The notes under the pieces were generated by a model that had not been told where the DNA came from, ran no database searches, and saw only the letters and a list, made by a program, of their open reading frames with translations. Shown here one piece after another: positions 1 to 9,406 of a DNA stretch of 64,000 nt (the stretch's first letter is position 1; each line of letters opens with the position of its first letter). The stretch comes from CAJQQK01 sp049116495 (lineage in GTDB: Bacteria; Pseudomonadota; Alphaproteobacteria; Rhizobiales; Hyphomicrobiaceae), in assembly GCA_049116495.1 (NCBI GenBank), contig JAGDYV010000055.1:1-64000 (forward strand), given 5' to 3'. The position numbers were made by a program, and so were the translations under genes.

Positions 1-1
1 C

Positions 2-1222
2 ATGGGCGGCACCACGGCCAAGGCTTGCCTGATCAATGCCGGCGAGCCCGAACGCACAGCCCGCTTCGAAGTGGCACGTGAAACGCGTTTCGCCGAAGGC
101 AGCGGGCTACCGTTACAAATCCCCGCAATCGATATGATCGAAATCGGAGCGGGTGGCGGCTCAATCGCCGAAATCGATGGCCGCGGCCTGATCCAGGTCG
201 GGCCACGCAGCGCCGGCGCCGACCCCGGCCCGGCCTGCTATGGCCGAGGCAATCCCAAGCCGACGGTCACAGATTGCGATCTCGTCCTTGGTTATCTCGA
301 TGCCGGTTCATTCCTTGGCGGCACGATGCAGCTCGACAAGCAAGCGGCCGAGACGGCAATCAATACCCATCTGGCAAAGCCACTGGGGATATCCGTGGTA
401 GAAGCGGCCTGGGGCGTCCACGAGACAGTGACCGCGAACATGGCGCAGGCGGCCACCATTCATACGATTGAACGCGGGCTCGATGTCACTCGGTTCGCCA
501 TGCTGCCGATCGGTGGCGCTGGCCCGGTCCATGCCTGTTCGATGGCCTCAAAGATGAATATCAATCGCCTCGTCTGCCCGCTCGGCGCCGGCGTTGCGTC
601 GGCAATCGGCATGCTGTCCGCACCGGTATCCTTCGAAGTCGGCCGCGCAGCACCCTGCCGTCTCGACGCGCTCGACGTCACCGCGGTGCAAGCACTGCTC
701 TCTGAACAGCGTGCTGAAGCTGAGGCGCTGGTTGCCGCCACTGGCGTCGCGTCGAAAGATATTCACTGCCACATCCGCGCGATGATGCGCTATGTCGGTC
801 AGGGCTATGAGATTGAAGTCAACTTCACCCCGGATCGCCTGACGGCCGGTCCCGATGAACTAGGTGCCGCTTTCACAGCGGCGTATCAGGCACGCTATGG
901 CCGGTCTGAAACAGCACCGTCCGAGGTTCTGTCCTGGCGCGTCGTGGCCTCGGGCCCACGGCCGGCACTCGCGGCCGCACTGGCAATGCAGCGCGAAAAC
1001 CAAACTGCGATACCTGAATCATCTGGACAGCGACAGGCCTTCTTTTCAGGTGTTTTCATTGAAACGCCGGTCTATCGCCGCGCTGATCTTCTCCCCGGCC
1101 AGACATTGGTTGGTCCAGCCATCGTCGAGGAAGACGAGTCGACGTTGGTCGTGTCACCGGAGTTCACGCTCGCAGTCGACCCGGCCCGCAACCTGATTGC
1201 AACGCGGAGATCTACGCCGTGA
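2..1222 (+). CDS. Hydantoinase/oxoprolinase family protein, C-terminal part (5' end outside window)
   Basis: This is the 3' portion of a HyuA/5-oxoprolinase-A type gene; the family hydrolyses cyclic amides such as hydantoins or 5-oxoproline with ATP. The visible protein opens inside the conserved GGTTAK phosphate-binding motif. It continues through EIGAGGGSIA, GPRSAGADPGPACYGRG and PTVTDCDLVLGYL, all hallmarks of the family. About 406 residues are visible against roughly 690 usual for the family, so about 40 percent lies upstream. The stop TGA overlaps the GTG start of the next gene (GTGA), so the two are translationally coupled. A HyuB-like partner is not seen here. The family is clear; the substrate (hydantoin, oxoproline, acetophenone-carboxylase type or other) cannot be told. 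Confidence 0.9.
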   Translation: MGGTTAKACLINAGEPERTARFEVARETRFAEGSGLPLQIPAIDMIEIGAGGGSIAEIDGRGLIQVGPRSAGADPGPACYGRGNPKPTVTDCDLVLGYLDAGSFLGGTMQLDKQAAETAINTHLAKPLGISVVEAAWGVHETVTANMAQAATIHTIERGLDVTRFAMLPIGGAGPVHACSMASKMNINRLVCPLGAGVASAIGMLSAPVSFEVGRAAPCRLDALDVTAVQALLSEQRAEAEALVAATGVASKDIHCHIRAMMRYVGQGYEIEVNFTPDRLTAGPDELGAAFTAAYQARYGRSETAPSEVLSWRVVASGPRPALAAALAMQRENQTAIPESSGQRQAFFSGVFIETPVYRRADLLPGQTLVGPAIVEEDESTLVVSPEFTLAVDPARNLIATRRSTP

Positions 1223-2835
1223 CGACAGAATCGCAACGCTTCATCGATTGGCTTGCCGCCGAATTGTTCGAACGTGGAACCCGGTTTGCTTTCGGCGTAC
1301 CTGGCGGCGGCATCAGCCTTGATCTACTGGTAGCGGCACAAGGCGCCGGGATACGCACGGTCATTACGGCACGCGAGGATGCTGCTGCGATGATGGGTGG
1401 CGTCGCAGGCCGTCTCGGCAATGCGCCCGGGCTTGCTTTCTCGACCAAGGGACCTGGCCTCGCCTCTGCGACCAACGGGTTGGCATCAGCCCTGCTCGAC
1501 CGCATGCCGCTGTTGTTCGTGGCGGAAAGCTTTGATGCCGCCGAGCTCGTCTATTTGTCCCATCAAGTGTTCGATCAGACCGCATTGGCAACAGGTCTCT
1601 TTGGCGACCAGGCAGGGGGTAAGGCACAAGTGCTCCAGACTGACGCACAGACCGTCGCGCCAGCACTCGACGTTCTGATGTCAGCACCTGCGGGCCCGGC
1701 GCTGTTGCTCGCCGATCCAAGGCTCGTGACATCACCTGTCGGCGAACTGCCTTCGTCGTCTGCACCGTCTACTGTCGTTGATGCGGCAGCGATAGAGCGC
1801 GCGAAAACCTTAATCGCAGGTGCACGCCGTCCCGTCATCGTCGCAGGCTTGGAGGCAACGAATCCGCAAACAGCGGCAGGCGTTCGTGATCTCGCCGCCA
1901 CTCTCGGCGCACCAGCTCTGGTCACCTACATGGCAAAAGGTGTCGTCCCCGATGCCCATCCCAACTTCGCGGGCATATTTACCGGTGGCGCCATTGAGCA
2001 GGCAACGGTCGGCGCCGCTGACGTGATCATCCTGGCCGGCCTCGATCCGGTCGAATTGATCCGCAAACCATGGCCCTACGATGCTCCTGTGGTCGACCTC
2101 TGCGCACATGCGCATGACCCGCACTATTTCGAGCCGGCAGTACGTGTTGCAGGTCATCTCGCCGCCACGCTCACGTCACTCGCTGTTCAGGCAACGGGCA
2201 GTGCTTGGCGCGACGCGGAAATTGTTGGGCATCGCAAGACCTTCCTTGATGGCATGGCGATGGCCGTTGATGACAGCCTGACGGCAGACGCCGTTGTGCG
2301 CGAGATCGGGCAGGCATGCGCGTTCGTCCCACGGCTGACGGTTGATGCAGGTGCGCACATGTTCTCGGCTTGTGCCTTCTGGCAAGCACGTGAACCTCTC
2401 GATGTTCTCATTTCCAACGGGCTTGCGAGCATGGGCTTCGCATTGCCGGCAGCCATCGCAGCCGCGCTACATGATCCGGAACGCGGTGCCGTTGCAATGA
2501 CCGGTGACGGCGGTCTTCTGATGTGCCTCGGTGAATTGAAAACAGCCGCCGCGCTGGACCTCAATCTCACAGTCGTAGTGTTCAATGATGCACGCCTGTC
2601 ACTGATTGATATCAAGCGCGAAGAGCGTCAACTACAAGACCTCGGTCTTTCATGGGAAACTCCAGATTTCGCCCGTGCAGCCGAAGGGTTCGGCTTCACG
2701 ACCTGGAAGGCAGATAATCTGACTGAACTGCGCCAAGCCGCAACCGCCGCCGCCGCACAGGAAGGCCCTTGCCTGATTGATGCCAGGATCGACGCCTCAG
2801 GTTATCGACCTCAACTCCGCGCACTACGAGGTTGA
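1219..2835 (+). CDS. Thiamine-diphosphate-dependent enzyme, acetolactate synthase-like
   Basis: A 538-residue protein with the three-domain layout of acetolactate synthase/benzoylformate decarboxylase-type enzymes. The N-terminal PYR domain has FAFGVPGGG, an AREDAAAM segment carrying the likely catalytic Glu near residue 52, and STKGPGLASATNG. The middle domain follows, then a C-terminal PP domain with the ThDP/Mg motif GDG at about 428-430 and the paired ND near 455. The GTG start overlaps the upstream hydantoinase-family stop by 4 nt, so both probably serve one pathway. True biosynthetic IlvB is usually longer and paired with IlvN, which is absent, so a catabolic decarboxylase or ligase on a 2-oxo acid is more likely. 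The substrate is not inferable. Confidence 0.88.
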   Translation: MTTESQRFIDWLAAELFERGTRFAFGVPGGGISLDLLVAAQGAGIRTVITAREDAAAMMGGVAGRLGNAPGLAFSTKGPGLASATNGLASALLDRMPLLFVAESFDAAELVYLSHQVFDQTALATGLFGDQAGGKAQVLQTDAQTVAPALDVLMSAPAGPALLLADPRLVTSPVGELPSSSAPSTVVDAAAIERAKTLIAGARRPVIVAGLEATNPQTAAGVRDLAATLGAPALVTYMAKGVVPDAHPNFAGIFTGGAIEQATVGAADVIILAGLDPVELIRKPWPYDAPVVDLCAHAHDPHYFEPAVRVAGHLAATLTSLAVQATGSAWRDAEIVGHRKTFLDGMAMAVDDSLTADAVVREIGQACAFVPRLTVDAGAHMFSACAFWQAREPLDVLISNGLASMGFALPAAIAAALHDPERGAVAMTGDGGLLMCLGELKTAAALDLNLTVVVFNDARLSLIDIKREERQLQDLGLSWETPDFARAAEGFGFTTWKADNLTELRQAATAAAAQEGPCLIDARIDASGYRPQLRALRG

Positions 2836-2878
2836 CGGAAAAAGCGGCAATCGGCAGCACCTGTAAGTGGAACAATCG

Positions 2879-4075
2879 TTAGCCGACAATCGCCGTCTTA
2901 AGATCCTCGGCATCATGCCCGTAGAGCGGCGCCAGGCTTTTCAAGGGATCTCCTGCGGCCTGGGCCAATGCGGCATCGCGCTTCTTCTGCTCATCGCCAT
3001 CTGGCAAATGAAAGTTCACGGCATTTGCGCGAGACATTTCCTGGATCTTTGCTGTCCGCGGTTGACGCAGGCTTTCATAACGTACCAAGGCATTGCCGAT
3101 GTCATGCAGTTCCGCCTCCTTTAGACAGGCAGCCAACGTCGCGCCATCCTCGATCGATTGCACGGCACCTTGTGCCATGTAAGGCAGCATCGCATGCGCG
3201 GCGTCCCCGAGAAGCGTCACATTCCCCTTGCTCCAACGCGGCAGAGGATCGCGATCAAACAACGCCCATTTATAGGTTTCATCTACGGCATCAATGATGT
3301 CATGCACTTGTTGGTGCCAGCCCCTGAAAGCACGATGCGCATCGTCCAACGAACCTGGATCCGTCCAGGATTCGCGAGACCAGGTATCTTCCTCCGTCAC
3401 TGCGACGAAGTTCAAGTGCCGGCCGGACGACACGAAGTAGTGTACGAAATGCCCACCCGGGCCAAACCAGCCTGTGCCGACGGTTTCAAGGTCAAGATGA
3501 GCGAGGCGTTCAACCGGCGCCAGTCCTCGGTAGGCAACGTTACCGGAAAAGCGCGGTTTGTCCGGGCCGACAATATGTTGACGCACAACGCTGTGAATGC
3601 CGTCGGCACCGATGATCAGGTCTGCCGTCGCCTCGGTCCCATCTTCAAACTGGGCTGTAGCGCACGCTTCACCATCGACAATGCCAACGCATCGCTTTGC
3701 CTTATGTATCCGGTTCCGCGGCACAGCATCACTCAAGATGTGCAGGAGGTCTGCACGATGCACGTGATAATAGGGGGCGCCGAATGCCTCGAGGACTGTT
3801 TCACCAAGCGGCATGCGCGACAGCAGCCGTCCATCCACCCATCGCCTTCGCTCCGTCGCTGCTGGGCGGACCGCACACTCGTCAAGCGCTTCGGCCAGTC
3901 CGTAACGCGCCAGCTGCCGCGCGGCATTGGGGCTGATCTGTATGCCGGCGCCGACTTCCTTTTGCACGTCGGCCTGCTCGTAAAGATTGACGTCCATTCC
4001 CGCGCGGAGCAGCGCAAGCGTTGCGGCAGTGCCGCCAATGCCACCGCCAATGACCAACACATTCAGCTTCGTCAC
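2879..4075 (-). CDS. FAD-dependent monooxygenase (salicylate hydroxylase-like, class A)
   Basis: A 398-residue single-component flavin hydroxylase. It has the N-terminal FAD-binding GGGIGG at residues 10-15, the GADG motif at 156-159 contacting both FAD and NAD(P)H, and GDAAHAMLP starting at residue 300. Its length fits salicylate hydroxylase, 3-hydroxybenzoate 6-hydroxylase or 6-hydroxynicotinate 3-monooxygenase relatives. Its ATG overlaps the stop of the upstream hydroxylase gene (ATGA), so the two flavoenzymes are co-translated. The gene is convergent to the ThDP enzyme with only 43 nt between them. Family-level function, hydroxylation of an aromatic or heteroaromatic ring, is established knowledge; the ring is unknown. 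Confidence 0.88.
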   Translation of the reverse strand: MTKLNVLVIGGGIGGTAATLALLRAGMDVNLYEQADVQKEVGAGIQISPNAARQLARYGLAEALDECAVRPAATERRRWVDGRLLSRMPLGETVLEAFGAPYYHVHRADLLHILSDAVPRNRIHKAKRCVGIVDGEACATAQFEDGTEATADLIIGADGIHSVVRQHIVGPDKPRFSGNVAYRGLAPVERLAHLDLETVGTGWFGPGGHFVHYFVSSGRHLNFVAVTEEDTWSRESWTDPGSLDDAHRAFRGWHQQVHDIIDAVDETYKWALFDRDPLPRWSKGNVTLLGDAAHAMLPYMAQGAVQSIEDGATLAACLKEAELHDIGNALVRYESLRQPRTAKIQEMSRANAVNFHLPDGDEQKKRDAALAQAAGDPLKSLAPLYGHDAEDLKTAIVG

Positions 4076-5712
4076 GTTTCCATCTCCCAGCCCAGTACCC
4101 GCGCGAAGATGCGATCAATCTCCGCATCATCACAAACGCTGCTCGGCCCGCGCCACGCGACATGTGTATCCGGCCGGACGAGGATGAGGCCTGATTGATA
4201 GACCCCTCTCAACGCCGGCTCATCAATCACAACCAGTTCAAGCGGGACGGCATAGATCTCCGCTATCGCGAACCAGCGTTCACTCGGTGCGCCACAAAAA
4301 CTCAAGAGTGTAAACCAAGGCCCCAATCGGTCGTACAGCGATGTCCCATCCGCAAGATTGATTGACGGCAGGCGCGCGCCCGGCAGTGTTGAAGGCGTGT
4401 AAGAAACTGGGTCGGCCGAAACCTGATTTCCGTCTTCATGCCAAACGATCGGCGACTCCACATAGGCGTAACCGAATTCCAGGCCCCAGCTTTCATTTTC
4501 CGCATTGCCCAATGCTGCAATGGCATCAGAGGCTTTCCGGCGTTGACCGGCGTTCGCACCTTCACCACCCGCCAACTCGTTCGCATAAATCGACGCAATC
4601 TCCATGCGCACCACCGTGTGACGACGCGAACCGTCACGATTGCGCAGACCGACAGGGCGGCGTTCCAAATCATAGGAGCGCAGGATGTCATGCGACGCAT
4701 AACCCTTGATAACGGCGGCAAGCTTCCAGCCAATATCAACTGCATCGCCAATACCAGTATTCATTCCATAGCCGCCTGTCGGGATGTATTGGTGCGCCGC
4801 ATCGCCGGCAAGAAAAACACGATCTGCCCCATAACTATCCGCAACGAGCAAATGCGGTGTCCAGGAATTTGCCACTAGGATCTCATAGTCAAAATCAGTG
4901 CCGGCAAACGCTCTCAATCTCTCATGCGGGTCGACCTCGTCCGGCGCGACACCTTCTGGCGGTCTGGTTTGCAGCGTCCACACATCACGATCATTCTGGG
5001 CGATCAGCGTACCCAGCGCTGATTGATAGTGCCACGTAACACCAAAAGGTTGCAGTACATCCGTCGCCGTTGAACGAAAGTGCACCATGTAGCGCTGCAT
5101 GACGGCAGCTTCACCTTCCAGGCCAATATCGAGGCAGGTGCGCACCCGGCTGGCACCACCATCACAACCGACGAGATAGCGACACCGGATCGTTTCAACG
5201 TCATCCGTGTCCAAATCACGCAACGTTGATTGTACAGTGTCGCCATCAATGTTGAGATCTTCCAAGACCATACCAAACCGCGTTTCAATGGTCGGCTCTT
5301 GGCTGGAAGCTTCCCGCATGACCGGCTCAATCTCAACCTGCGAAACCCGCATGGGCGGAACCTGCGGTTGCGTGCCGTCGTTATGCGAACGAATGTATCT
5401 CCGCATTATTTCGGGGCTCATGTATCTGAACCGATGCAACTCATGCCCGACGAGACTCGTGATCCATGACACATCGAACGGAGATGTCTCCGGAACGGCT
5501 ACGGCGCGCAACTGCTCCTCCAGACCGTAACGCCTGAACAGCTCCATACTGCGCGCATTGGTGATATCCATTTTGGGATGGCGGGTCGGCGCGTGATTGC
5601 GCTCAACCAGCAACGCCCGAACACCGTAGCGGCCCAGAACTCTTGCCACCATCAGCCCGACCGGGCCTCCACCAGCAATGAGAACAGGTATGTCTTGATC
5701 TCTTGAAGTCAT
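4072..5712 (-). CDS. FAD-dependent monooxygenase of the PheA/TfdB (MhpA-like) family
   Basis: A 546-residue class A flavoprotein hydroxylase. It shows GGGPVG at residues 14-19, CDGGAS at 183-188 and GDAAHQ at 303-308. A C-terminal thioredoxin-fold-like extension ends in VRPDTHVAWRG, which is typical of phenol 2-monooxygenase/2,4-dichlorophenol hydroxylase/MhpA relatives. It is first in a two-gene unit with the smaller hydroxylase. The pair could act in sequence on one aromatic compound, but nothing here reveals which. It is divergent from the epimerase gene, with a shared regulatory gap of about 260 nt. Confidence 0.9.
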   Translation of the reverse strand: MTSRDQDIPVLIAGGGPVGLMVARVLGRYGVRALLVERNHAPTRHPKMDITNARSMELFRRYGLEEQLRAVAVPETSPFDVSWITSLVGHELHRFRYMSPEIMRRYIRSHNDGTQPQVPPMRVSQVEIEPVMREASSQEPTIETRFGMVLEDLNIDGDTVQSTLRDLDTDDVETIRCRYLVGCDGGASRVRTCLDIGLEGEAAVMQRYMVHFRSTATDVLQPFGVTWHYQSALGTLIAQNDRDVWTLQTRPPEGVAPDEVDPHERLRAFAGTDFDYEILVANSWTPHLLVADSYGADRVFLAGDAAHQYIPTGGYGMNTGIGDAVDIGWKLAAVIKGYASHDILRSYDLERRPVGLRNRDGSRRHTVVRMEIASIYANELAGGEGANAGQRRKASDAIAALGNAENESWGLEFGYAYVESPIVWHEDGNQVSADPVSYTPSTLPGARLPSINLADGTSLYDRLGPWFTLLSFCGAPSERWFAIAEIYAVPLELVVIDEPALRGVYQSGLILVRPDTHVAWRGPSSVCDDAEIDRIFARVLGWEMET

Positions 5713-5989
5713 GCTTACGTCTTATTCCAACGCCACGCGGTCGTCTGCATCAATCGACAACGGTCAAGAAGCCAACGTCCCAGAGCAGTCGCCCTCTTGA
5801 TCATGATATCTCTTTTATTGTCAGCTTTTTCACCTCGGAGACAGTAAACCGCAAAATGCGTCAATCCATCTGCCTCCGCGTGACAAATGCGCTGACGGAA
5901 GAGGAACACCTTAGCAGAAGCTGCAAACCAAATCGGCGTGACGTAGAGTGGATAGCAGCTCATATCAGACGCTCATGATTGGATCGCAA

Positions 5990-6949
5990 ATGGCGTTGCT
6001 CGTAACAGGTGCTTCGGGGCACGTCGGCCAGGAAATTGTCAGGCAGGCGGCGAACCTTGGCGACACAGTCATTGCCGTCAGCCGGTCTGGGCGGCCACCT
6101 CCTGAAGCAGCGCAAGCTTGCCGCTCTGCAACATGGCTCGCGTGCGAGCTAGCCGATCCCACAGCCGTTGCCCAATTGGCGTCGAACCACGCCATTGACG
6201 CGTGCATCCATGGTGCGGCGGTATCGAACGAAGCCTATGCACGGCCGGATCCGCTCCGCGCAATTGCCAGTAATGTTTCAGCAACGGCAAACCTTCTCGA
6301 TGCCGCCCGCGCTCACAACTGGCGCCGCTTCGTCCTCATCAGCACCGGTTCAGTATTTCAGCAACGACAGGACACGGTCTCTCCCATCTTCGAAGACGAA
6401 CCGCCGGCACCACAAAATATCTACAGCACGACGAAGACGAGCGCTGAAATGTTGGTCCGCATGTATTGCTCGGAATTGGGCCTGTCCGCTGCCAGCGCAC
6501 GCATTTCGTGGGTGTATGGCCCACCGCTGATTGCCGATGCACCGACACGCGGGCCAATTCCTTCGTATCTATTACGATCATTGCGCGGAGAAACCATTGA
6601 TGAACCAGGCGGAGACTTTTCCGCCAGCTTCACCTTTGTTGGCGACGTCGCCGCCGGACTCTTGGCGATTGCCGCAAATGCCGTTCTCAAATACGACATC
6701 TATCACCTGGGTCCAGGAAAAAACTTCAGCGTCGATGAGGTCGCCGCCGCCGTATCGGATGCTGTCCCAGGTGCTTCGATAAAGCTCGGTTCGGGCACTG
6801 ATCCTTGGACAACATTCACGGCAATGCGTGCGCCTCTCGCCGGCAAGAGATTGAGGCAGGACACCGGTTTTGAGCCCGCCTACTCGCTAAAGGCCGGCAT
6901 CGCTGAATATGCAAGCTGGATGCAAAACAATCGCAACCTCTGGCAATGA
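5990..6949 (+). CDS. NAD-dependent epimerase/dehydratase (extended SDR)
   Basis: An SDR-fold oxidoreductase with the NAD-binding GASGHVG near residues 7-13 and the catalytic YxxxK pair at about Tyr145/Lys149 (YSTTKTSAE). The frame stays open upstream to a GTG at 5948 and an ATG at 5975. I chose the ATG at 5990 because homologues begin just before the VTGASG strand; no strong ribosome site decides it. About 320 residues is usual for UDP-sugar epimerases and related dehydratases or reductases. It lies between the hydroxylases and the Gfo/Idh gene and is convergent to the latter with 6 nt between stops. The substrate is unknown. Confidence 0.82.
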   Translation: MALLVTGASGHVGQEIVRQAANLGDTVIAVSRSGRPPPEAAQACRSATWLACELADPTAVAQLASNHAIDACIHGAAVSNEAYARPDPLRAIASNVSATANLLDAARAHNWRRFVLISTGSVFQQRQDTVSPIFEDEPPAPQNIYSTTKTSAEMLVRMYCSELGLSAASARISWVYGPPLIADAPTRGPIPSYLLRSLRGETIDEPGGDFSASFTFVGDVAAGLLAIAANAVLKYDIYHLGPGKNFSVDEVAAAVSDAVPGASIKLGSGTDPWTTFTAMRAPLAGKRLRQDTGFEPAYSLKAGIAEYASWMQNNRNLWQ

Positions 6950-6955
6950 GACCTC

Positions 6956-8023
6956 CTATTTCCCGGCGGCCTCCGTCAGCATGTCGTCGATACGGATCGC
7001 CTTGCCGGTCTTTGCTGACTGCGTGATCGCCAACGTCGTAGCCAGTGTCAACATGCCATCTCGGCCGGAGAGCACTGGCGTTTCCGTGCCACGAATGACT
7101 GCTGCAAAGTTGCGCATCTGTTCATAGTAGGGATCGGCCGGCAAAATGTGCTCGCGGCGTTGCATCAATGGCTTCCACCAGCTTTCTTCGCCGGCGTTGT
7201 GCCACCTGACATCGAGCGATGGCACCGCCAGCGAACCACTGGAACCACCGATCATGATGCTGTCCTGGCCTGAGTTCGGATAGTTCGGGTTTTCGCCTGA
7301 CGTTGTCTCCCAGGACCAGGGGCTGGAAACCGTGTCGGACAAAAGCAACGTGCCAAGTGCGCCGCTCTTGAAGCGCAGAATGGCAGCGGCAGTGTCTTCA
7401 ACTTCAAACCCGCGCACCGCACTCGAGTCAGCGGCCTGAACAGTGTCAACATCACCGCAAAGCATCCTCAAACAATCAATGTCGTGAATCGCATTGAGCA
7501 GCACGGGTCCGCCGCCTGGCCGCCGCCGCCAGGCAAAATCATGATACCCTTTCGGCTTATGCGACATCCAAATGCTGGTCACAGCAACCACGCGGCCAAT
7601 TGCTCCCTCCCGGATCACTTCTGCCGCCCGGCGCATGATCGGGTTATGCCGCCGATGATGCCCCGTCATTGTTGCAACACCCGATGCTTCAGCCGCATCA
7701 ATCAGCTTCAAGGCTTCTGCGACAGTGTCTGCAATCGGCTTTTCAATGATCATTGGCACACCGCGTTCGATACAGCTCATGCCGGCCATGACATGAAGCT
7801 GGTTCGGCACCGCGACGACTGCCCCCTCCGGTTTCACCTTGTCGATCATCTCTTCAATCGACGGGTAGCAGTCATAGCCGAGTTGCTCGGCTTCGGCCTT
7901 TGCCTCCGGCGAAGGGTCGGCGACGCCTGCCAGAACATAGTCCGGATGTCCGGATCGAAGCACTTCGATATGTTTGCGCCCAATAAGACCTGCACCAATG
8001 ACCCCGATACGCACTTGTGACAT
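6956..8023 (-). CDS. Gfo/Idh/MocA family NAD(P)-dependent oxidoreductase
   Basis: A 355-residue member of the inositol dehydrogenase/glucose-fructose oxidoreductase family. The Rossmann motif GVIGAGLIGRKH is at residues 7-18 and the EKP motif, with the catalytic Lys, is at 94-96. The C-terminal alpha/beta substrate domain carries NAIHDIDCLRML, including the usual His of the active site, around residues 177-188. These enzymes oxidise or reduce ring hydroxyls of sugars and cyclitols. Together with the neighbouring SDR it may handle a cyclic intermediate, but this is only an inference from position. The ATG at 8023 begins at MSQVRIGVIG, as in homologues. Confidence 0.88.
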   Translation of the reverse strand: MSQVRIGVIGAGLIGRKHIEVLRSGHPDYVLAGVADPSPEAKAEAEQLGYDCYPSIEEMIDKVKPEGAVVAVPNQLHVMAGMSCIERGVPMIIEKPIADTVAEALKLIDAAEASGVATMTGHHRRHNPIMRRAAEVIREGAIGRVVAVTSIWMSHKPKGYHDFAWRRRPGGGPVLLNAIHDIDCLRMLCGDVDTVQAADSSAVRGFEVEDTAAAILRFKSGALGTLLLSDTVSSPWSWETTSGENPNYPNSGQDSIMIGGSSGSLAVPSLDVRWHNAGEESWWKPLMQRREHILPADPYYEQMRNFAAVIRGTETPVLSGRDGMLTLATTLAITQSAKTGKAIRIDDMLTEAAGK

Positions 8024-8200
8024 TGCAACGACTTTCTAGCATTCGGCTGACTTTTTGGGCGCACACATCCCAAGATGACCGGTTCAGACGGTGTCCGCGC
8101 AAGGAACCCTATCCATTCGGCCATATCGCCGCGCGCATCAACACTGTTTGCGACATTTCGATTACCTTACACAAGCATTCCGTCCGTTTTCCGCTAAACT

Positions 8201-8380
8201 GTGCTCCAAAGCTGGCAAGACAAATTGTACGGGTTGATCAGCCAACGAAAAGATCCCTACGACCTCAACCGCGGCATCGGCGCTATCTTCGACTTCGTCA
8301 TCAGCCACGCCCAGCGGAACGAAGCAGGCGTTTGCCGCCTTCAAGTTAATCTCATCCCTCGACCTGCCAGGAGAAACTAA
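8201..8380 (+). CDS. Possible small protein (59 aa), unrecognised
   Basis: A short frame beginning with GTG at 8201 and ending TAA at 8378-8380. From about position 8230 the codons show strong C/G preference at the third base, as in genuine genes of this window, and give a soluble-looking peptide containing YDLNRGIGAIFDFVISHA. No ribosome site precedes the GTG, and a TAA lies directly upstream in frame. It sits 75 nt before the thioredoxin-reductase-like gene, in the same direction. It could be a real small gene or the remnant of a longer one. A 79-codon ORF on the opposite strand covers it but has poorer codon bias. Confidence 0.3.
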   Translation: MLQSWQDKLYGLISQRKDPYDLNRGIGAIFDFVISHAQRNEAGVCRLQVNLIPRPARRN

Positions 8381-8455
8381 GGTATTCTGGGTACCCACCA
8401 AACTTCACCAAAAAACAGATTGCGAAAGGACGGGCACCAAGGCTCGTTTGCAGGG

Positions 8456-9406
8456 ATGACCAAACCGTTCGATATCGTTGTTGTGGGTGGCGGCATTGCC
8501 GGTCTGACCGCGGCGCATCATGCACTTCTCGGTGGATGCACAGTCGGCCACGTCATCGGAACCGAGCCAATCGGCGGCTTGGTCTGCAATGTCGGTGAAT
8601 TAAGTGGCTATCCGGTCGGCACCGAACCGCAGTCAGGCATCGGGCTTGCCGTTACCCTGTCAGCGTCGAACAATGAATTGGGCGGTGAGGAAACCTATGG
8701 CGATGCAACCGCGCTTGCGGTGGACGGATCGGGTTTTCTGATCCAGACAACCGATGGCGAACTCCGGGCCAATCAGGTCATTGCCGCAACCGGCGCGCGG
8801 CTGCGCATGCTTGATGTGCCCGGCGCCGAGGCATTGGTTGGCCGCGGCGTCTCACAATGCGCATGGTGCGACGGGGCGCTCTACAAAAACAAGCGCGTTG
8901 TTGTCGTCGGTGGTGGCGATGCCGCCCTGGAAGGGGCGCTGCATCTGTCGCAATATGCAAAGCAGGTCGCTGTCGTAACCCGAGGGGATGATCTACGCGG
9001 GCGGCAACTCTACGTCGACCGGATCACAGGCCTCGACACGACCAGCATTCGGCTATCAACGGACGTGGCCGAAATTCTGGGCAGCGAATCCGTCGAGGCC
9101 GTTCGTGTGAAAGATCGCAGCACAGGAACGAGCGACACAATCGAATGCGACGGTGTCTTCGTGTTCGTCGGCCTTGATCCAAACACATCGCTCTTCGATG
9201 GCCCGGCGAAGCGCGGTCAGGACAATGGCCTATTGACCAACGAAGCCATGGAGACCGAGACACCCGGGCTATTCGCGATCGGAGCCTCACGTTCGGGTTA
9301 TCGCGGCCGCCTGGTCCATGCGGTCAGCGATGCCGCCCTGGCAGCGATGACAGCGGTGACGAACTGCAAGCGTAGCAACTTCGGGCAAATTTCAGAGCTT
9401 CAGTAG
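8456..9406 (+). CDS. Thioredoxin reductase-like NAD(P)/FAD flavoprotein with CAWC motif
   Basis: A pyridine nucleotide-disulfide reductase of the small thioredoxin-reductase type. The N-terminal FAD site is VVGGGIAGLTA. The redox dithiol C135-A-W-C138 followed by DG replaces the usual CATC. The second Rossmann motif VVGGGDAALEGA binds NADPH, and the C-terminal segment GLFAIGASRSGYRG contacts FAD. The frame opens at a TTG at 8420; I prefer the ATG at 8456 because MTKPFDIVVVGGG matches family N-termini. No thioredoxin gene is adjacent. It is convergent to, and overlaps by 15 nt, the last gene of the selenoprotein operon, and may recycle that operon's thiol/selenol proteins. The family is sure; the electron partner is inferred. 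Confidence 0.87.
   Translation: MTKPFDIVVVGGGIAGLTAAHHALLGGCTVGHVIGTEPIGGLVCNVGELSGYPVGTEPQSGIGLAVTLSASNNELGGEETYGDATALAVDGSGFLIQTTDGELRANQVIAATGARLRMLDVPGAEALVGRGVSQCAWCDGALYKNKRVVVVGGGDAALEGALHLSQYAKQVAVVTRGDDLRGRQLYVDRITGLDTTSIRLSTDVAEILGSESVEAVRVKDRSTGTSDTIECDGVFVFVGLDPNTSLFDGPAKRGQDNGLLTNEAMETETPGLFAIGASRSGYRGRLVHAVSDAALAAMTAVTNCKRSNFGQISELQ

Noticed and set aside
1219..2835. Biosynthetic acetolactate synthase (IlvB)
   Set aside because: The protein is short for IlvB, no IlvN follows, and the gene is coupled to a hydantoinase-family gene.
3158..4198. 346-codon plus-strand ORF opposite the two flavin hydroxylases
   Set aside because: It is antisense to two coupled genes with full flavoprotein motifs; its product is Arg/Cys-rich and shows no domain.
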